A DNA stretch of 64,000 nucleotides from Oscheius onirici (lineage: Eukaryota > Nematoda > Chromadorea > Rhabditida > Rhabditidae), in the NCBI GenBank assembly GCA_932521025.1, contig OW051471.1, forward strand, positions 8,246,001 to 8,310,000. The letters run 5' to 3'. The notes under the pieces are model-generated. The model saw only the letters and a list, made by a program, of their open reading frames with translations, had not been told where the DNA came from and ran no database searches. A program made the translations under genes and the position numbers. This document shows positions 36,974-47,783 of the stretch, piece by piece; position 1 is the first letter of the stretch, and each line of letters starts with the position of its first letter.

Positions 36974-38246
36974 TCAAACCTTTGTAGTTCTTGTTACTAC
37001 CGTAATGACACTGGTTTCTTTCGATGACCTGAAAGGTCTTCCGATCTTGATACTATTTCTAACGGAAACGAGGATGACCACAGACAAGAGGGGTATTTGC
37101 CACGTATCCACCAACGTTTGGCTCTGAAAAACTTTGTTCAACTTGTATTATTTACTGCTCACAATGACCAAAATGTATCCGAGATCTTCAATCGTTACGT
37201 GAAGATAGTCCGTGAAAACAAGCAGTGCGAAATAAATGACAATTGGATAGAAGTCTAAGAAATGAACAGCGATCTAAACATCATAAAATTGATAGTTTCG
37301 ATTCTGAAAATATACTTACCATGACTAGCATTCCTTTGTTGAGCCTCTTTTGAAGTTGTTTGGTTCTTTCGGAAAACTCTCCTTTGCGGAAAAACTTGTT
37401 TATTTTTCGATACGAGCGAATGCAGATTATTGTGACAACAATGGTCTGAGCCAAATCTATCCACTGACCATAGGTACCAAACTAAAAACAATTTTGTGTT
37501 CATTCAGAATGAAATCCGATTACTGGTGTTGTTTTCCCGCTCGAAGATCACGAATCTCATTTACGCATGATGTTAAAGAAAGTTTACCAGCGTTCAATGA
37601 TAAATGGAAACCCACATCGGAATCGACAGTCATTCTCAAAACTGTTCCATTTGTGTCATTTTCGAAACACCAGAAGTCGCAAGTCAGTTCATGGGTGACG
37701 GTATATCTGAAGAAAATGACGGCTTGAATCAGTGGGGTTGCGAGTCCGATCAGTCCACAAAGTACTGCCTTCCATTTGAAATTACCATTTGGACTGAACC
37801 AACAGATTAAAACATTCTATTATCTGCTCTTACTTGATCACAATCATAGTTCTGTAGATGAAGACAGCTCCCAGAAGAGTCATAGATTGTCGATAGAAGA
37901 GGTCATCCAGCCTGGCCAAAAGATCATTTAACCAGTCTGGATAGTATTCCCCAAGAAGAAAGGTCGTTTTATCTAGATCGGAGAGGTAGATCTAAAATTT
38001 GGTAGTTTACAAGACAAAATATAAACATACGGGAAACGTGAGAACGTCTACCAGTCCTAAAAGCAGACTGGAAGTGGACAAAATTACAATGGCCACTTTG
38101 AGACCACCGGCATTTTCCCGATGTGAAAGTAGACCGACAAGAGTTATGGTGGAACAGATGATATTGACCAGATTGGAGAGTCCAGTACTGGAAACGAGGA
38201 AGATGTTGAAGAAGGTCGGCTGCATCCTGTCTGCTGCTACCCACAC
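36974..38246 (-). CDS. Str/Srh-type seven-helix chemoreceptor
   Basis: Six exons join in phase from ATG 38246 (or 38225) to TGA 36974-36976. Helix one is FFNIFLVSSTGLSNLVNIIC, and helices two to four follow (FKWKAVLCGLIGLATPLIQA). A glycosylatable loop with a CDFWCFENDTNGT segment precedes helix five (IDLAQTIVVTIICIRSYRKI). The intracellular stretch FSERTKQLQKRLNKGMLVM resembles the S-RT-K-Q-L-Q loop before helix six in Str/Srh/Sri receptors. Helix seven (LLSVVILVSVRN) is followed by a short Ser/Thr-rich tail. The exact class is not certain. Its start lies within about 20 bases of the start used for the divergent envelope-like gene, so the two either share a tiny bidirectional promoter or one N-terminus is mis-modelled. 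Confidence 0.7.
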
Positions 38247-38262
38247 TGTCGTGCAATCAGAG

Positions 38263-40376
38263 ATGATTCGTTACAAGGGTGACCCGATTCAATTATTCTT
38301 AATTGTACCACATGTGGGGGCAATATTTCACAAGGGCGATTTAATATTCCGTCTAATGATCACCTGTTCGACACGAAAACGATACATGAGTCATATGAGT
38401 ATGTCAATCGTTGGTCCCTGGCAAACAACAAATACGGAAGGGCAGTTAGTGGTTTTGACAAGAAGATCAAACATAGTCAAGCCTTCCTATAACTACTCCT
38501 CGATAACAGCCTGCTTGAAATGGAACAACTGTTTGGAAAATGCGAGTACATTTCAGAGAGCATGTGCTCTGGGAGAAGGTACTCATACTGAAGTTTATCT
38601 GATGTTTCACTGACTCGTATTAGTAAACTGAGCAATGACGCGAATAAAAAACAGTTCCTTTTAATCGGCATTTCATATATTTTAACATAAGAGTCAATAT
38701 TACAAGGTCGCTATCATATCGCTTGTGTTCCGTAACGGTTGCAAATGCCAAGATTGCGTGTGTGAGTGTGTCGGTCCGTTCGGACTCACCTGATTCTAAG
38801 ATGGAGGCCAACATCGTTGGAGAGTTCGTTCTTCATCATCACAATTCCGCCAGGTAGATCCTTCTTTCAGTTTTCCACCACTTTCTACTTCAGACTGGTC
38901 AACAAGCACTGTAATCTTTGCAAGATGTGTTGAGCAGCCGATTGTCATCAGAGACTTGTTTGAAGGACAAGTTCAATGGATTGGAGCTGGATGAGGCCGC
39001 TCGACAAGCTGGTGAGATGGTCAAAGAAACTTGTGACTGGTGTTCAATTAGGAATGGCGTAACGCGCATTGTGATTAGCGCAGAAAATTTCCGTAAGTCT
39101 AGTCTAGTTTTAGAAAACCCTAAAATTTCAAGGCTCCAAAAGGTCCAGCGGATTTGGTTCGGTGTTTCCTATTGCAAGCAACTTCATCAACTCTCTGACT
39201 GGTTCCATTCGGAAATTGAAAGAAACCAAGGAACAGATCGAGAACTCTCTGCAGGTTGATGTCACCGAATTTTTGAATGAACTACGAGGCTTCATCGAAC
39301 CGGCAATGCGTCAGCAGTACATTTCTCAGAACCACGTCGCTTTCGTTGAGGTCGGTTCGTCTTTTTGCTTCCATTACCATCAAATTTTTAGAGTTTTGCC
39401 GCAGCCATGGGAATGCAGAAGGAAGTCTTTGTCTCCGAACTACAGTACATGAATCCAACAGTCACCTCCTGTAATGAGAGCAGAATCATGGTTTCTTTGT
39501 GTTACGACCGATACGCGCAATTCGAGGAGGTTCAACTTCACAATGTGGGTTTCTTATCATTATAAAAGCAAATACCATTTCAGGGTCTACACATTGGAGC
39601 TGTGACCAACGAGGGCAAGATCTATCAATATTACGATCTGGAGAACTACTACCTCTTTCAGCGCGAAGGAAAGGCCAATCTGTCCCTGATCAAGAAGAAC
39701 CGCTGCGGGGTCGAGGTATTGAAAAAATCTGACGAAGAAAAAAAACAAATTTATTTCAGCGCAACCTGATGACTTGCAACATGGACGCTGTTCAGAAGTT
39801 GACCGATCTGAAACAGAATTTGAAAGTTGAGCCGCTGTCTCTCACCAACGTCATTGTTCACAACCAAGAGAATGCAAGAATCATAGCCACCAATCTCAAC
39901 GTATGTTTTTATCGTTACATTTTTCATCTCGAATGCTTAGAGATACGACTATGTCCTCAACGGATCGACCGCAGAACGCCGTCTGTCTCCGAGCAAAGTG
40001 CAACTTTTTTCGCTAACATCTCAAGAAAATGTCTATGTTGGAGGTCACAAAATTTCGAGAAGTGGCTCAACCAGGGAAGTTATCGATCTTTCAACCAGTG
40101 TAAGTGCTAGTTTCACAAAGTTTGTGATGGTCATCTTCGGAACATGACGGATTTGACAGTGGAAACTCTGAAGAGTAACATCAAGGAGAACGACTACAGC
40201 GAGGAAAAGAAAGTCAAACTATTGGCCGCTCTTGGAGTCGAAGAATGGTCGTTCGCGTCCTTTCTTGAATACAACATTGGGACAATTGCCGTGATTTTGA
40301 TCGGTCTATTGGTATTCGTAGGTATTATCAAATGTTGTATTTCCTGTTGCAAGTGTCGTGATGATGACTACTATTA
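38263..40376 (+). CDS. type I membrane glycoprotein with envelope/fusion-protein-like layout
   Basis: Eight exons join in phase. The first runs from ATG 38263 to a phase-1 donor after base 38575, the second starts near 38933, and the last ends with TAG 40374-40376. In order: an N-terminal Cys-containing domain with NXS/T sites (38450-39090), a basic cleavage-type site RSKR at the third exon junction (39093/39132), then a Gly/Phe/hydrophobic stretch (SSGFGSVFPIASNFINSL), then a heptad-like helix (LKETKEQIENSLQ). A Cys-containing beta-rich region follows, then one transmembrane helix (IAVILIGLLVFVGII) and a tail KCCISCCKC likely to be palmitoylated. This is the order of class I viral fusion proteins, yet the gene has seven introns. 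I recognise no named family. It could be a captured envelope gene, a cellular fusogen, or an ordinary adhesion protein. The N-terminus is uncertain. Confidence 0.55.
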
Positions 40377-40483
40377 GGATCATTCCCTGTTTGTAAACTG
40401 CTGTACCTTTCACAGAACTACAAAAACATTCAATAGAAGAGGGATTTTTTACACTTTTAAATGTAAAAGTATTTTGGTACAGG

Positions 40484-41839
40484 TTACAATATGGAATGTC
40501 TAACAGTAACATGATGACTGCTTCTCGGAGGCGCTTCGGTGACAGTAACTGGATTATCCTCCACTTTTTGAGCTTCACCAATTCTTTTAAAGCAGAAGAT
40601 TCTGTCTCTGATTTCTTTGCTGACAGCGATAACAAACAAAGGTGCCAAGATTCCTGCCAACATCATAATCTGGCTCACATCATTGTGTAGTTTCGATAAA
40701 CCTACCGCAGTTATGACTCTCTTGGTGAGAAATACAGCGGCCTCGTCAATGCTGCTATTGAAAACATATAGACAGTACAAGTTCGGAGCCTGAAATTTTT
40801 GACTGTTCGAAAGCTTGTATCATTGAACCTGAAATGCTATAAATATTACAACAGCCTGTCTGAGCAGCTGCTTTTCTCCAAAGGAACTTGCACCGGTCCC
40901 CTTTCGCATAATAACAAGTTTGACGACAATGGCCAGGTATAGAATCAGAGAGATTACAGGAAGTGCAACCGTCATAACCAGGTCGAACTAACCTGATGTA
41001 TCATGAGTAATCTGAGAACACTTACATTTCTCATTGCGATTCGCAAAGGTATCGCAAGTTCCGCTTCAGATATTTTTGCGGTTTGAGATCCGCAATGGTA
41101 ATACCATTGGTATCGGGTAGAATATTCGCGAAATGCTTTATAAGAACAGTTGTTGAGTGTTGTGAAAAGAGTAACAACAATAACGAGTATCCAAACAGTA
41201 AGTATTGGCATAAGAAAGAGTTTTCTAAGACATTTTAGCGAAGCTTTCTGCCGAAATTACCCGGATAATCTTTGTGAAATTGTCGGCACAAGAAATATGA
41301 AAAATCGATGCAACGCTAAAAAGAGCGTGAAACATTGGAGAAGCCAGTTGGATAGATTTTCGAAGCTGTCGAAGAAAACGTAGAGGACTAGAACTGTATA
41401 TTTTTTGCCAAGTGTAGTTACCTGTTTTGAGAAAGATTTTCTTGTCTTCCACGCCGAGAAACAAAAGTACTGGAAGAGTACACACTATTTCTCTCATTAC
41501 AATGAGCAAATTCGATAGAACTACGTTGAAGACCAGTATCAGAAACTCTTTCTAAACGCATACTAGTTCCACCCCTTGAATTAGATACTTTTAGGAACAG
41601 ATTCGCTCCTCGGACAAGTGTCACGAACATTGTCAAATTCACAATTGAAGAAATTAATAATATGACAAAATAAAGAACAATTACCAGCCAGTAAAGCAGA
41701 TCTTTATTTGCCGAATCTATGTCTACGTCTGGCTGAAACAGAAGTAATTCTAGAGAGAAAAGCGAGTTACTTCAGTCAAGCCCCCGGGACCAAAAGTTAC
41801 CTCAGAGGAGCCTCCAAGACCAACTGGGACAATTTCCAT
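40484..41839 (-). CDS. Srx-like seven-helix receptor, copy 1
   Basis: Exons join in phase from ATG 41839 to TAA 40484-40486. Matching landmarks shared with the two copies on the plus strand are LLYWLVIVLYFVILLISS (helix one), VMREIVCTLPVLLFLGVED, SFENLSNWLLQCFTLFLALHRFFIFLVP (helix three, ending HRF), NNCSYKAFRE, LPVISLILYLAIVVKLVI, LYVFNSSIDEAAVFLTKR and ISKEIRD-like at the end of helix seven (VSKEIRDRIF). One intron, needed to remove an in-frame stop near 41242, is only 36 bases, but similar 36-37-base introns occur in the other copies. The receptor class is not certain (Srx-like by overall feel). It is inverted relative to its paralogues. Confidence 0.75.
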
Positions 41840-42277
41840 GTTGACGACGGAAAGTAACGTGTAATGGAAAATTGGCTACGATAAAGAGTTCATTACTTTT
41901 AGACGCGGACTTTTTTTCTCACTAGAAACATCATACGAACTTTTGATTGCAGTCGTGTTTCTGCCTCGTTTTCTGAAGATTGTGTGGGTTTATCTCCGAT
42001 ATTTCAATGCGGATGGTAAAAAATGTAAATAGTATAAACAGGGAAGCAAAAAGTCAAGTTTTTAACTGGCTGCTGCTCTTTTATGTTTTAGAGGTTACTG
42101 GGGGTAATTCTCGAATGTTACAGAGTATGAACGCCTTCTAGACAAAATGTCAGTTCCCCATCTTTGTGTCATTACTAATGTAAAAACCACATGTCCGACT
42201 GTAATCTAAAGTTATGAAAGTTTGATTGGGTACTCTCCCCATTCCTTCGTACCTCGGTTCAGAAGAACACTCTGCAA

Positions 42278-43571
42278 ATGAACGAATTCACTTCGGCTCC
42301 GGATACCATTGTAACTGAAATATATTTTGATACTACACCACGCAAATCATCCGGATTCAAAGAATCCGGAATTTCCGTCCCACCAGAGGAGAAAGACGCC
42401 GTCTATTGGATGGTAATTTATGCCTACTTTCTTTCACTTCTCTTATCTTTACTGGTAAATGTAGCATTCGTGGCTGTTTTGGTGAGAGGAGTAAAACAGT
42501 TTTTGAAGGTTTGGGACGGAAGTTTGCGAGTTCTCAGTATTACAGAACCCATTCTTCATTTTGGTCCTTCATATCCCTGTTGCTACATTACTTATTTTAT
42601 TGAGCGAAGCCGTTTGTACCATTCCGATGTTCTTGATTGATGTATACAACGTTCGAGAGTACTTGATATCAGGTGAGATTTTGTGGAAGCGACTGAAGAC
42701 TCACTTCCAGGCATCTACACTTTTATGAGCAGTTTTGAAACACTATCCAATTGGCTCTTACAACTTGCCACAATACTAATTGCCATCCATCGATTCCTCA
42801 TCTTCTTTTTGCCTTATGGGTCAAGAATACTGGATGGAAAAGCTCTCGGCGTAACGATGACCATCATGTGGATTGTAGTAATTTCAATCACATTTGCTAT
42901 CACTCTTCAAGACTGTTACTATAAGGCAGAAGAAAACTACAGTTTTTACCAATGGTTCTACTACTGTGGAAATGGAATAAAAAATGGGTTACATTCAAAA
43001 CAAACAAAAATAATGTTTACGGTAGGACATATATTAACCCGACCGGAACACTTGGTTCAGTTGGAAATGCTCTTTTCGGTAGGACTTCCAATCATCGGTC
43101 TTTTGTTCTACCTTGCCATTTTCGTCAAGTTGTTATTGATTCGGAAAAACACGGGAGCCAGAACGTATGTGGAAAATCAGGTGCTCTATCAGGCCGTGTT
43201 CACTTTCGTCATGTTCCAAGTGAGCTTCCCGATTATTTGAAATCAAATATTTTCCAGCTTCCAAATCTGTACAGTCTCTATATTTTCAATACAACCATAA
43301 TAGCTTCGACGATCTTTCTGACCAAGAGGATCATTACCATGGTTTGTTTTGAATATCACATTTGTTCACGCCGTTTCAGGTCCTTTTGCTCACGGGAACC
43401 TTGTCCTCATTGTTCGTCATGGGAATAAACAAAGAAATCAGAGAAGCTTTTATTTGCAAGAGGAAGAGAGACAATCAAATAGGCATTGAGCTACAGCAGC
43501 ATATCACAGTTACGGCAACACCTCAATCTCCTAAAAGAAGAAACGAAACGAGACGCTCAAATCATTTTTGA
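42278..43571 (+). CDS. Srx-like seven-helix receptor, copy 2
   Basis: Exons join in phase from ATG 42278 to TGA 43569-43571. The first intron is 37 bases. The protein starts with a Ser/Thr-rich extracellular segment, then VPPEEKDAVYWMVIYAYFLS (helix one), EAVCTIPMFLIDVYNVREYL, SFETLSNWLLQLATILIAIH followed by RFLIFFLP, DCYYKAEENYSFYQWFYYCG in the second extracellular loop, GLLFYLAIFVKLLLIRKNTG, FNTTIIASTIFLTKRIITM and GTLSSLFVMGINKEIREAF, with a basic tail. It is more similar to copy 3 than to copy 1. It is a chemosensory GPCR candidate, presumably in ciliated neurons. Confidence 0.8.
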
Positions 43572-43880
43572 TTTATTTCTTTTCAACAGAACCGTTTGCA
43601 CTAAAAGTAGCACGTGCACCTTTATCCAAATGTCCGAAATGAATCAGCTGAAAATTCGGCTTTACAATCTCCAGCTTTTTTGTGCTAACTATTCATACAG
43701 TGTTGTGTGAAAAAAAAATCAATTTCAAGGCCGCTGACCGGGCACTAGTGACAAGATGATCACTAATCAAAAATATCAGTCGCCAGTTCATTCTCTCATT
43801 TCAAAAGCACATGTTCCGCAAATCAAAAGCACAAATCGGAGGCTGATTGAGTACTACTCTCATTCTTTCGTTGCTAGTCA

Positions 43881-45141
43881 ATGTTCACAGACTCTTCTCT
43901 TCAAACTACATCAGAACATCCCGATACAACATTCAGTGAAACGGTCGTCAATGTACCACCAGAGGAGAAAGATGTCGTCTACTGGATTATCATTTATGCC
44001 TACTTCTTTACCTTGTTTTTATCCTTTCTCGTAAGCGTAACGCTCTTGATTGCCTTGCTAAGAGGAGCAAAAATGTTCTTTAAGGTTGTTCCGAACGAAA
44101 AACTAAAACTTGCATTTCAGCACACTTTCTACATTATGCTCATACATATTCCTACAGCTAGTTTGCTTATTTTGATCAGTGAACTAGCTTGTACTATCCC
44201 TTTCTTTGTTCTATCAGTAAAGGACGTCAGACTTTATTTGAAAACAAGTATCTATTGAAAAGCCGCAAATCAGATAAAGTTAAAAGCTTGCAGGTATCTA
44301 CACATTCGTCAGTAGTTTCGAAATCCTGTCGAATTGGCTGTTGCAGCTGATAATAACTCTAATTGCCCTTTTCCGCTTCTTCGTATTCTTCTTGCCAACA
44401 GGGTCCAAAATTTTGACCGGAAAAGCTCTTTCTGTAACACTGCTTCTCATCTGGATTGCAGTCATTGCTCTCACACTCTCAACTGTTCTCCAAAACTGTT
44501 ATTACAAGGCAGAAGAGAGACTAACCAGTTCAGGATACACATGGCTTTATTATTGTGGAAACAGCGTACAAGATGGGCTTAATACGACAAAGTTCATGTT
44601 TGCGGTTGGGCACTTTACTGCAGAAGAAAAAAAAATTTAGCTGGAGACTGTACTCTCGATAGTTCTTCCAGTAGTCGGCCTTTGTCTCTACTTTGCAATT
44701 TTCTTCAAATTGGTGCTACTGCGGAAGAGCACAGGCGCCAGAACGTACGTGGAAAAACAGCTGCTCTTCCAGGCTGTGTTCATTTTCTTCATGTTCCAAG
44801 TAAGTAACTAAATTGTAGCTAGTCAATCCGTCGCAGATACCAACTTTGTACGGTTTCTACGTTTACAATACAAGTGTCGCCGTTTCGACAGTCTTTGTGA
44901 CCAAAAGGATCATTTCCATGGTTTGTTCTGAATCCGCTCATTATGCGTAATTTAAGGTCCTACTGCTGACGGGCACATTGTCATCATTGTTTATCATGGT
45001 AATGAACAAAGACATCAGAGAAAGCATTTATAAGAAGAACCGGCAGATTTCTGTGGAGATACAACGTCAAGCCACATTTACTGCTGCACCGCATTCTCAG
45101 AGAAAAAACACCCGAACGAAACGGTCGATACGAACTTTGTG
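43881..45141 (+). CDS. Srx-like seven-helix receptor, copy 3
   Basis: Exons join in phase from ATG 43881 to TGA 45139-45141. Landmarks parallel copy 2: VPPEEKDVVYWIIIYAYFFT, ELACTIPFFVLSVKDVRLYL, SFEILSNWLLQLIITLIAL then FRFFVFFLP, NCYYKAEERLTSSGYTWLYYC, LPVVGLCLYFAIFFKLVLLR, YNTSVAVSTVFVTKRIISM and GTLSSLFIMVMNKDIRES. Introns of about 36 bases occur after the FFK and FMFA codons. Helix three has FRF where the others have HRF. The 5' flank is also duplicated downstream (see 45290-45720). Confidence 0.8.
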
Positions 45142-45289
45142 AAGTATTTCTTTCAACAGACAACAGACGTTTAAATTATTCGTTGGTCATCTTTAGATTT
45201 TGTTCATGCGGAGTTTTCATAAAGTGTTGTGTCAAGAAGAAGATGACTCTTGACACGCACACTTATGTTTTACGCGGAGGCAAGATTCC

Positions 45290-45720
45290 CGATCGTAAAA
45301 TATATTCCAGTTTGTTTTCTCGTCTCAAGAAGCGCATGTTCCGATTGTCTACAATCATGAGAACATAATCATGTAATCATGAGAAATCGACGGTTGTTTG
45401 GTACTACTCGCATGCTTTGTCTATTCCATCGTATAACGAAAGAGTACACAGACTCTCCTTCTCAAGCTACTCCTAATCATGCTGGTAACTTCGAAGAAGC
45501 GGTAAATGATAAATGAGACATCGATAAATGAGGCTCCGAGAAAAGAAACCAGAACGAGACGATTAACAAATCTGTGAAACTTCCTATGAAATAATCCTGT
45601 ATTTGATGAGCATACAATAGGAACTTTGAATATGATTGTAGTTTCATCTGTTTTTCATTAGTGTTTTCCTAATCATGCTGGTAACGTCGGAGAACGACCC
45701 TACCGAACAACACACTGCTA
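45290..45720 (+). pseudogene. decayed 5' piece of a fourth receptor copy
   Basis: The stretch matches, base for base in blocks, the 5' flank and first codons of copy 3: AAGCGCATGTTCCG near 45330 against AAGCACATGTTCCG near 43806, GGTACTACTCGCATGCTTTGTC near 45400 against GAGTACTACTCTCATTCTTTCG near 43850, and ACACAGACTCTCCTTCTCAA near 45445 against TTCACAGACTCTTCTCTTCAA near 43883. The start codon region is lost and no receptor exon follows. CCTAATCATGCTGGTAAC is present twice (45472 and 45669). Confidence 0.55.
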
Positions 45721-45736
45721 AAAAGCCCGTAAACAC

Positions 45737-45809
45737 GGCCGTGTGGCGCAATGGATAACGCGTCTGCCTACGGAGCAGAAGATTGTAGGTTCGAATCCTG
45801 CCATGGTCG
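45737..45809 (+). tRNA. tRNA-Arg (anticodon ACG)
   Basis: A complete cloverleaf is visible. The acceptor stem is GGCCGTG paired with CATGGTC (two G-U pairs). The D arm is GCGCAATGGATAACGC. The anticodon stem TCTGC/GCAGA encloses the loop CTACGGA with ACG at positions 34-36. The T arm is TGTAGGTTCGAATCCTGCC with the GGTTCGAATCC B box. The discriminator base is G. There is no intron. A T-run (CTTTTTTA) begins 5 bases after the end and would terminate RNA polymerase III. A34 would be edited to inosine to read CGU/CGC/CGA codons. Confidence 0.95.
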
Positions 45810-45812
45810 AAA

Positions 45813-45819
45813 CTTTTTT
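45813..45819 (+). terminator. Pol III T-run terminator of tRNA-Arg
   Basis: CTTTTTTA follows the tRNA 3' end by a few bases, the standard polymerase III termination signal. Confidence 0.7.
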
Positions 45820-46359
45820 ATTTGCTTTTTTCTGAACGGGAAGTCACAAATACCGAGTACCTCTATATATTAGAAGCCCCGGGGTTTCTATTTATCTCAT
45901 TTTCTGCACAAAGATGGGGAACAGTCAAGTTGCCGCCGAGATAGCATCATACAACATTTACGGCCATACGACCGAGGAATAGCAGAACAAGACGATCGAC
46001 ACATTTTTGAATAGTGTTGTTTTATCAATGAACAATTTTGTACAACATCACAAGCGACTTGGAGAGTGATACGAGAACAATCTTGCAAGATAGCACGATG
46101 TCTGTTCGTTTTTGATAAGTCAGTTCAAACACTGTCTTCTGCTGTTATCTGAAACCAGCCTATGAATGAACCATGAACTTATTCTTAGTCGTCATTATTC
46201 GTTTCCTTCTCGAAGACTCAAGCATGATTTTCTGAGCTTCATCGCAAAGATCCCCTTTGCAGTTTTTTACCTGTCATCTCGAAATATGCAACAGTTATTG
46301 AGGGTGCAAATTTACTTCAGAAAAAACAGTGTCAACATCAAGGTATGTACAAAGTTCAT
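45820..46359. other. intergenic, nothing recognised
   Basis: Short frames at 45897-46088 (-, Cys-containing) and 46166-46384 (+) have no splice partners or motif. Confidence 0.45.
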
Positions 46360-47747
46360 TCAACCGATTACAACTTTCAGGTAAACAGTTCCCCTGGCCG
46401 TATAGAATGTGTTTAAAGTGCCCGTGTAGTGGTACGGTACTCGAGCGGGATTGAGTTGTTTAGCACTGGCTCTGCTTTTCACAGGTCCACCAACTGACGA
46501 GCTGGCCGGTCCACCTGTTATTCCCTGGAAAGGATCGTCAACAAGCTGAATCTGACGAATGTCGAAAGGAGTCGAGCCGTCTTTATCGCCAATTATGACC
46601 ACAGCTCCAGGAGCGTTCTGGTGGCCCAGCAGCATTGCGGTGTACGTTTGTCCGGGATAGTAGTAGGGCACGTATTGGACCTGGTAGACGGCCAAGTCGG
46701 CGATATCTGAACAGGAAAACTAGTCGAGTTTTATGAAAACATTCAGTCAAAGTTATTGTTGTGCCTGTAGCGTATACCCTCTGGCAGTTCTCATGACAAA
46801 AACCTACTGGAGTAGTCGGTGACCAAAATAGCTCCTCTGTCAATTTTCGGCTTGACGGCAACATACAGAAGCAGCTGGGTCGAGTTGGTTTTTTGTTGGA
46901 GGAAGGGGTTGTTATCGGGGTAGAGACTGGAAACATTTTTGTGTTACACTCTTAACAGTTTCTTACGTTCCAATCAAAGTCCCGCTATCGTAGACGAAGA
47001 TGTTTCCCAGAGTGTTTAACTCGGTATTAGAGTTTCCCATGGTGGTACCATATCCGACTTTGACTTCGGCAAAAGTCTGAGCAGTGATCTTGATCGAGTC
47101 TCCGTCATTCAGATCCTGAAAGTAGTAAAGGAAAGAAGGCCCGTCTGTTTTGACAGTGGAAACTTTGACAACGTTCTTTCCAGGAGTGGCTGAAATCTGA
47201 TTGAATTATACTATTCGTATGTCTCCATTACCAGGCATCAGTTTAACGGAGAGCTCAACTTCCATTTTACTGTTGTTTTTTGATTGAAGGTTCAGATCAA
47301 AGCTAGACGGCCAGGCTCTGCTCGAATTTCCGCTAAAGCAACAATTTGAGGCATCTTTTGGACTGGAACTCACGGATCAACGCCTCCATATCCCTCCAAC
47401 TGAAGGTCGTCGAGCTGAGCCCATTCTGCCGTAGTCTGGTTCAAACCGTACACAGTAAAATCGACATAGGCGAAAAAGTTGGCAGGGACAGTGAACTGGA
47501 AGTTGACAAGTCTATGGCTTAACATTACTACTCACAGTCCAATAGCAAGAAGGGGCTCGGAAAGGTGTGCGAGGAAGAGTGTAGGTGTCGGTCAAGACGA
47601 TTTGTCTCGGTCCGAGGTCGGTGCAAGCTGAAAAGTTTTGGATTTTGAGAGGATCTAAGCTCTATTACCGTTGATGGACTGAACTCCATTACTGACTGGA
47701 AGAGCTGAAGCTGCAGAGAAGAAGAGGAGAACAAGGACTGGAATCAT
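46360..47747 (-). CDS. secreted CUB-like beta-sandwich protein
   Basis: Seven exons join in phase from ATG 47747 to TGA 46360-46362 (about 390 residues). It opens with a signal peptide (MIPVLVLLFFSAASA), then CTDLGPRQIVLTDTYTLPR and a pair of cysteines before YWTFTVPANFFAYVDFTVYG, which resembles the N-terminal half of a CUB or CUB-like domain. Long beta-rich stretches follow (KNVVKVSTVKTDGPSFLYYF, KVGYGTTMG, LLLYVAVKPKIDRGAI) and several NXS/T sites. There is no transmembrane helix. Nematode CUB-like proteins are often stress- or pathogen-responsive, but that is only family knowledge. The match is by feel rather than by diagnostic cysteines, so a different extracellular beta-sandwich is possible. 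Confidence 0.65.
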
Positions 47748-47772
47748 CCTTGGACAGACTGAGGCAAGGAGT

Positions 47773-47783
47773 CTCTTATAAAG
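47773..47783 (-). promoter_or_regulatory. TATA-like box of the CUB-like gene
   Basis: The minus strand reads GGCTTTATAAGAG about 25-35 bases upstream of the ATG at 47747. Confidence 0.4.

Noticed and set aside
41242-41244. In-frame stop in receptor copy 1, first read as a pseudogene mark
   Set aside because: A 36-base intron with proper GT-AG ends removes it in phase, and the paralogues have introns of the same size.
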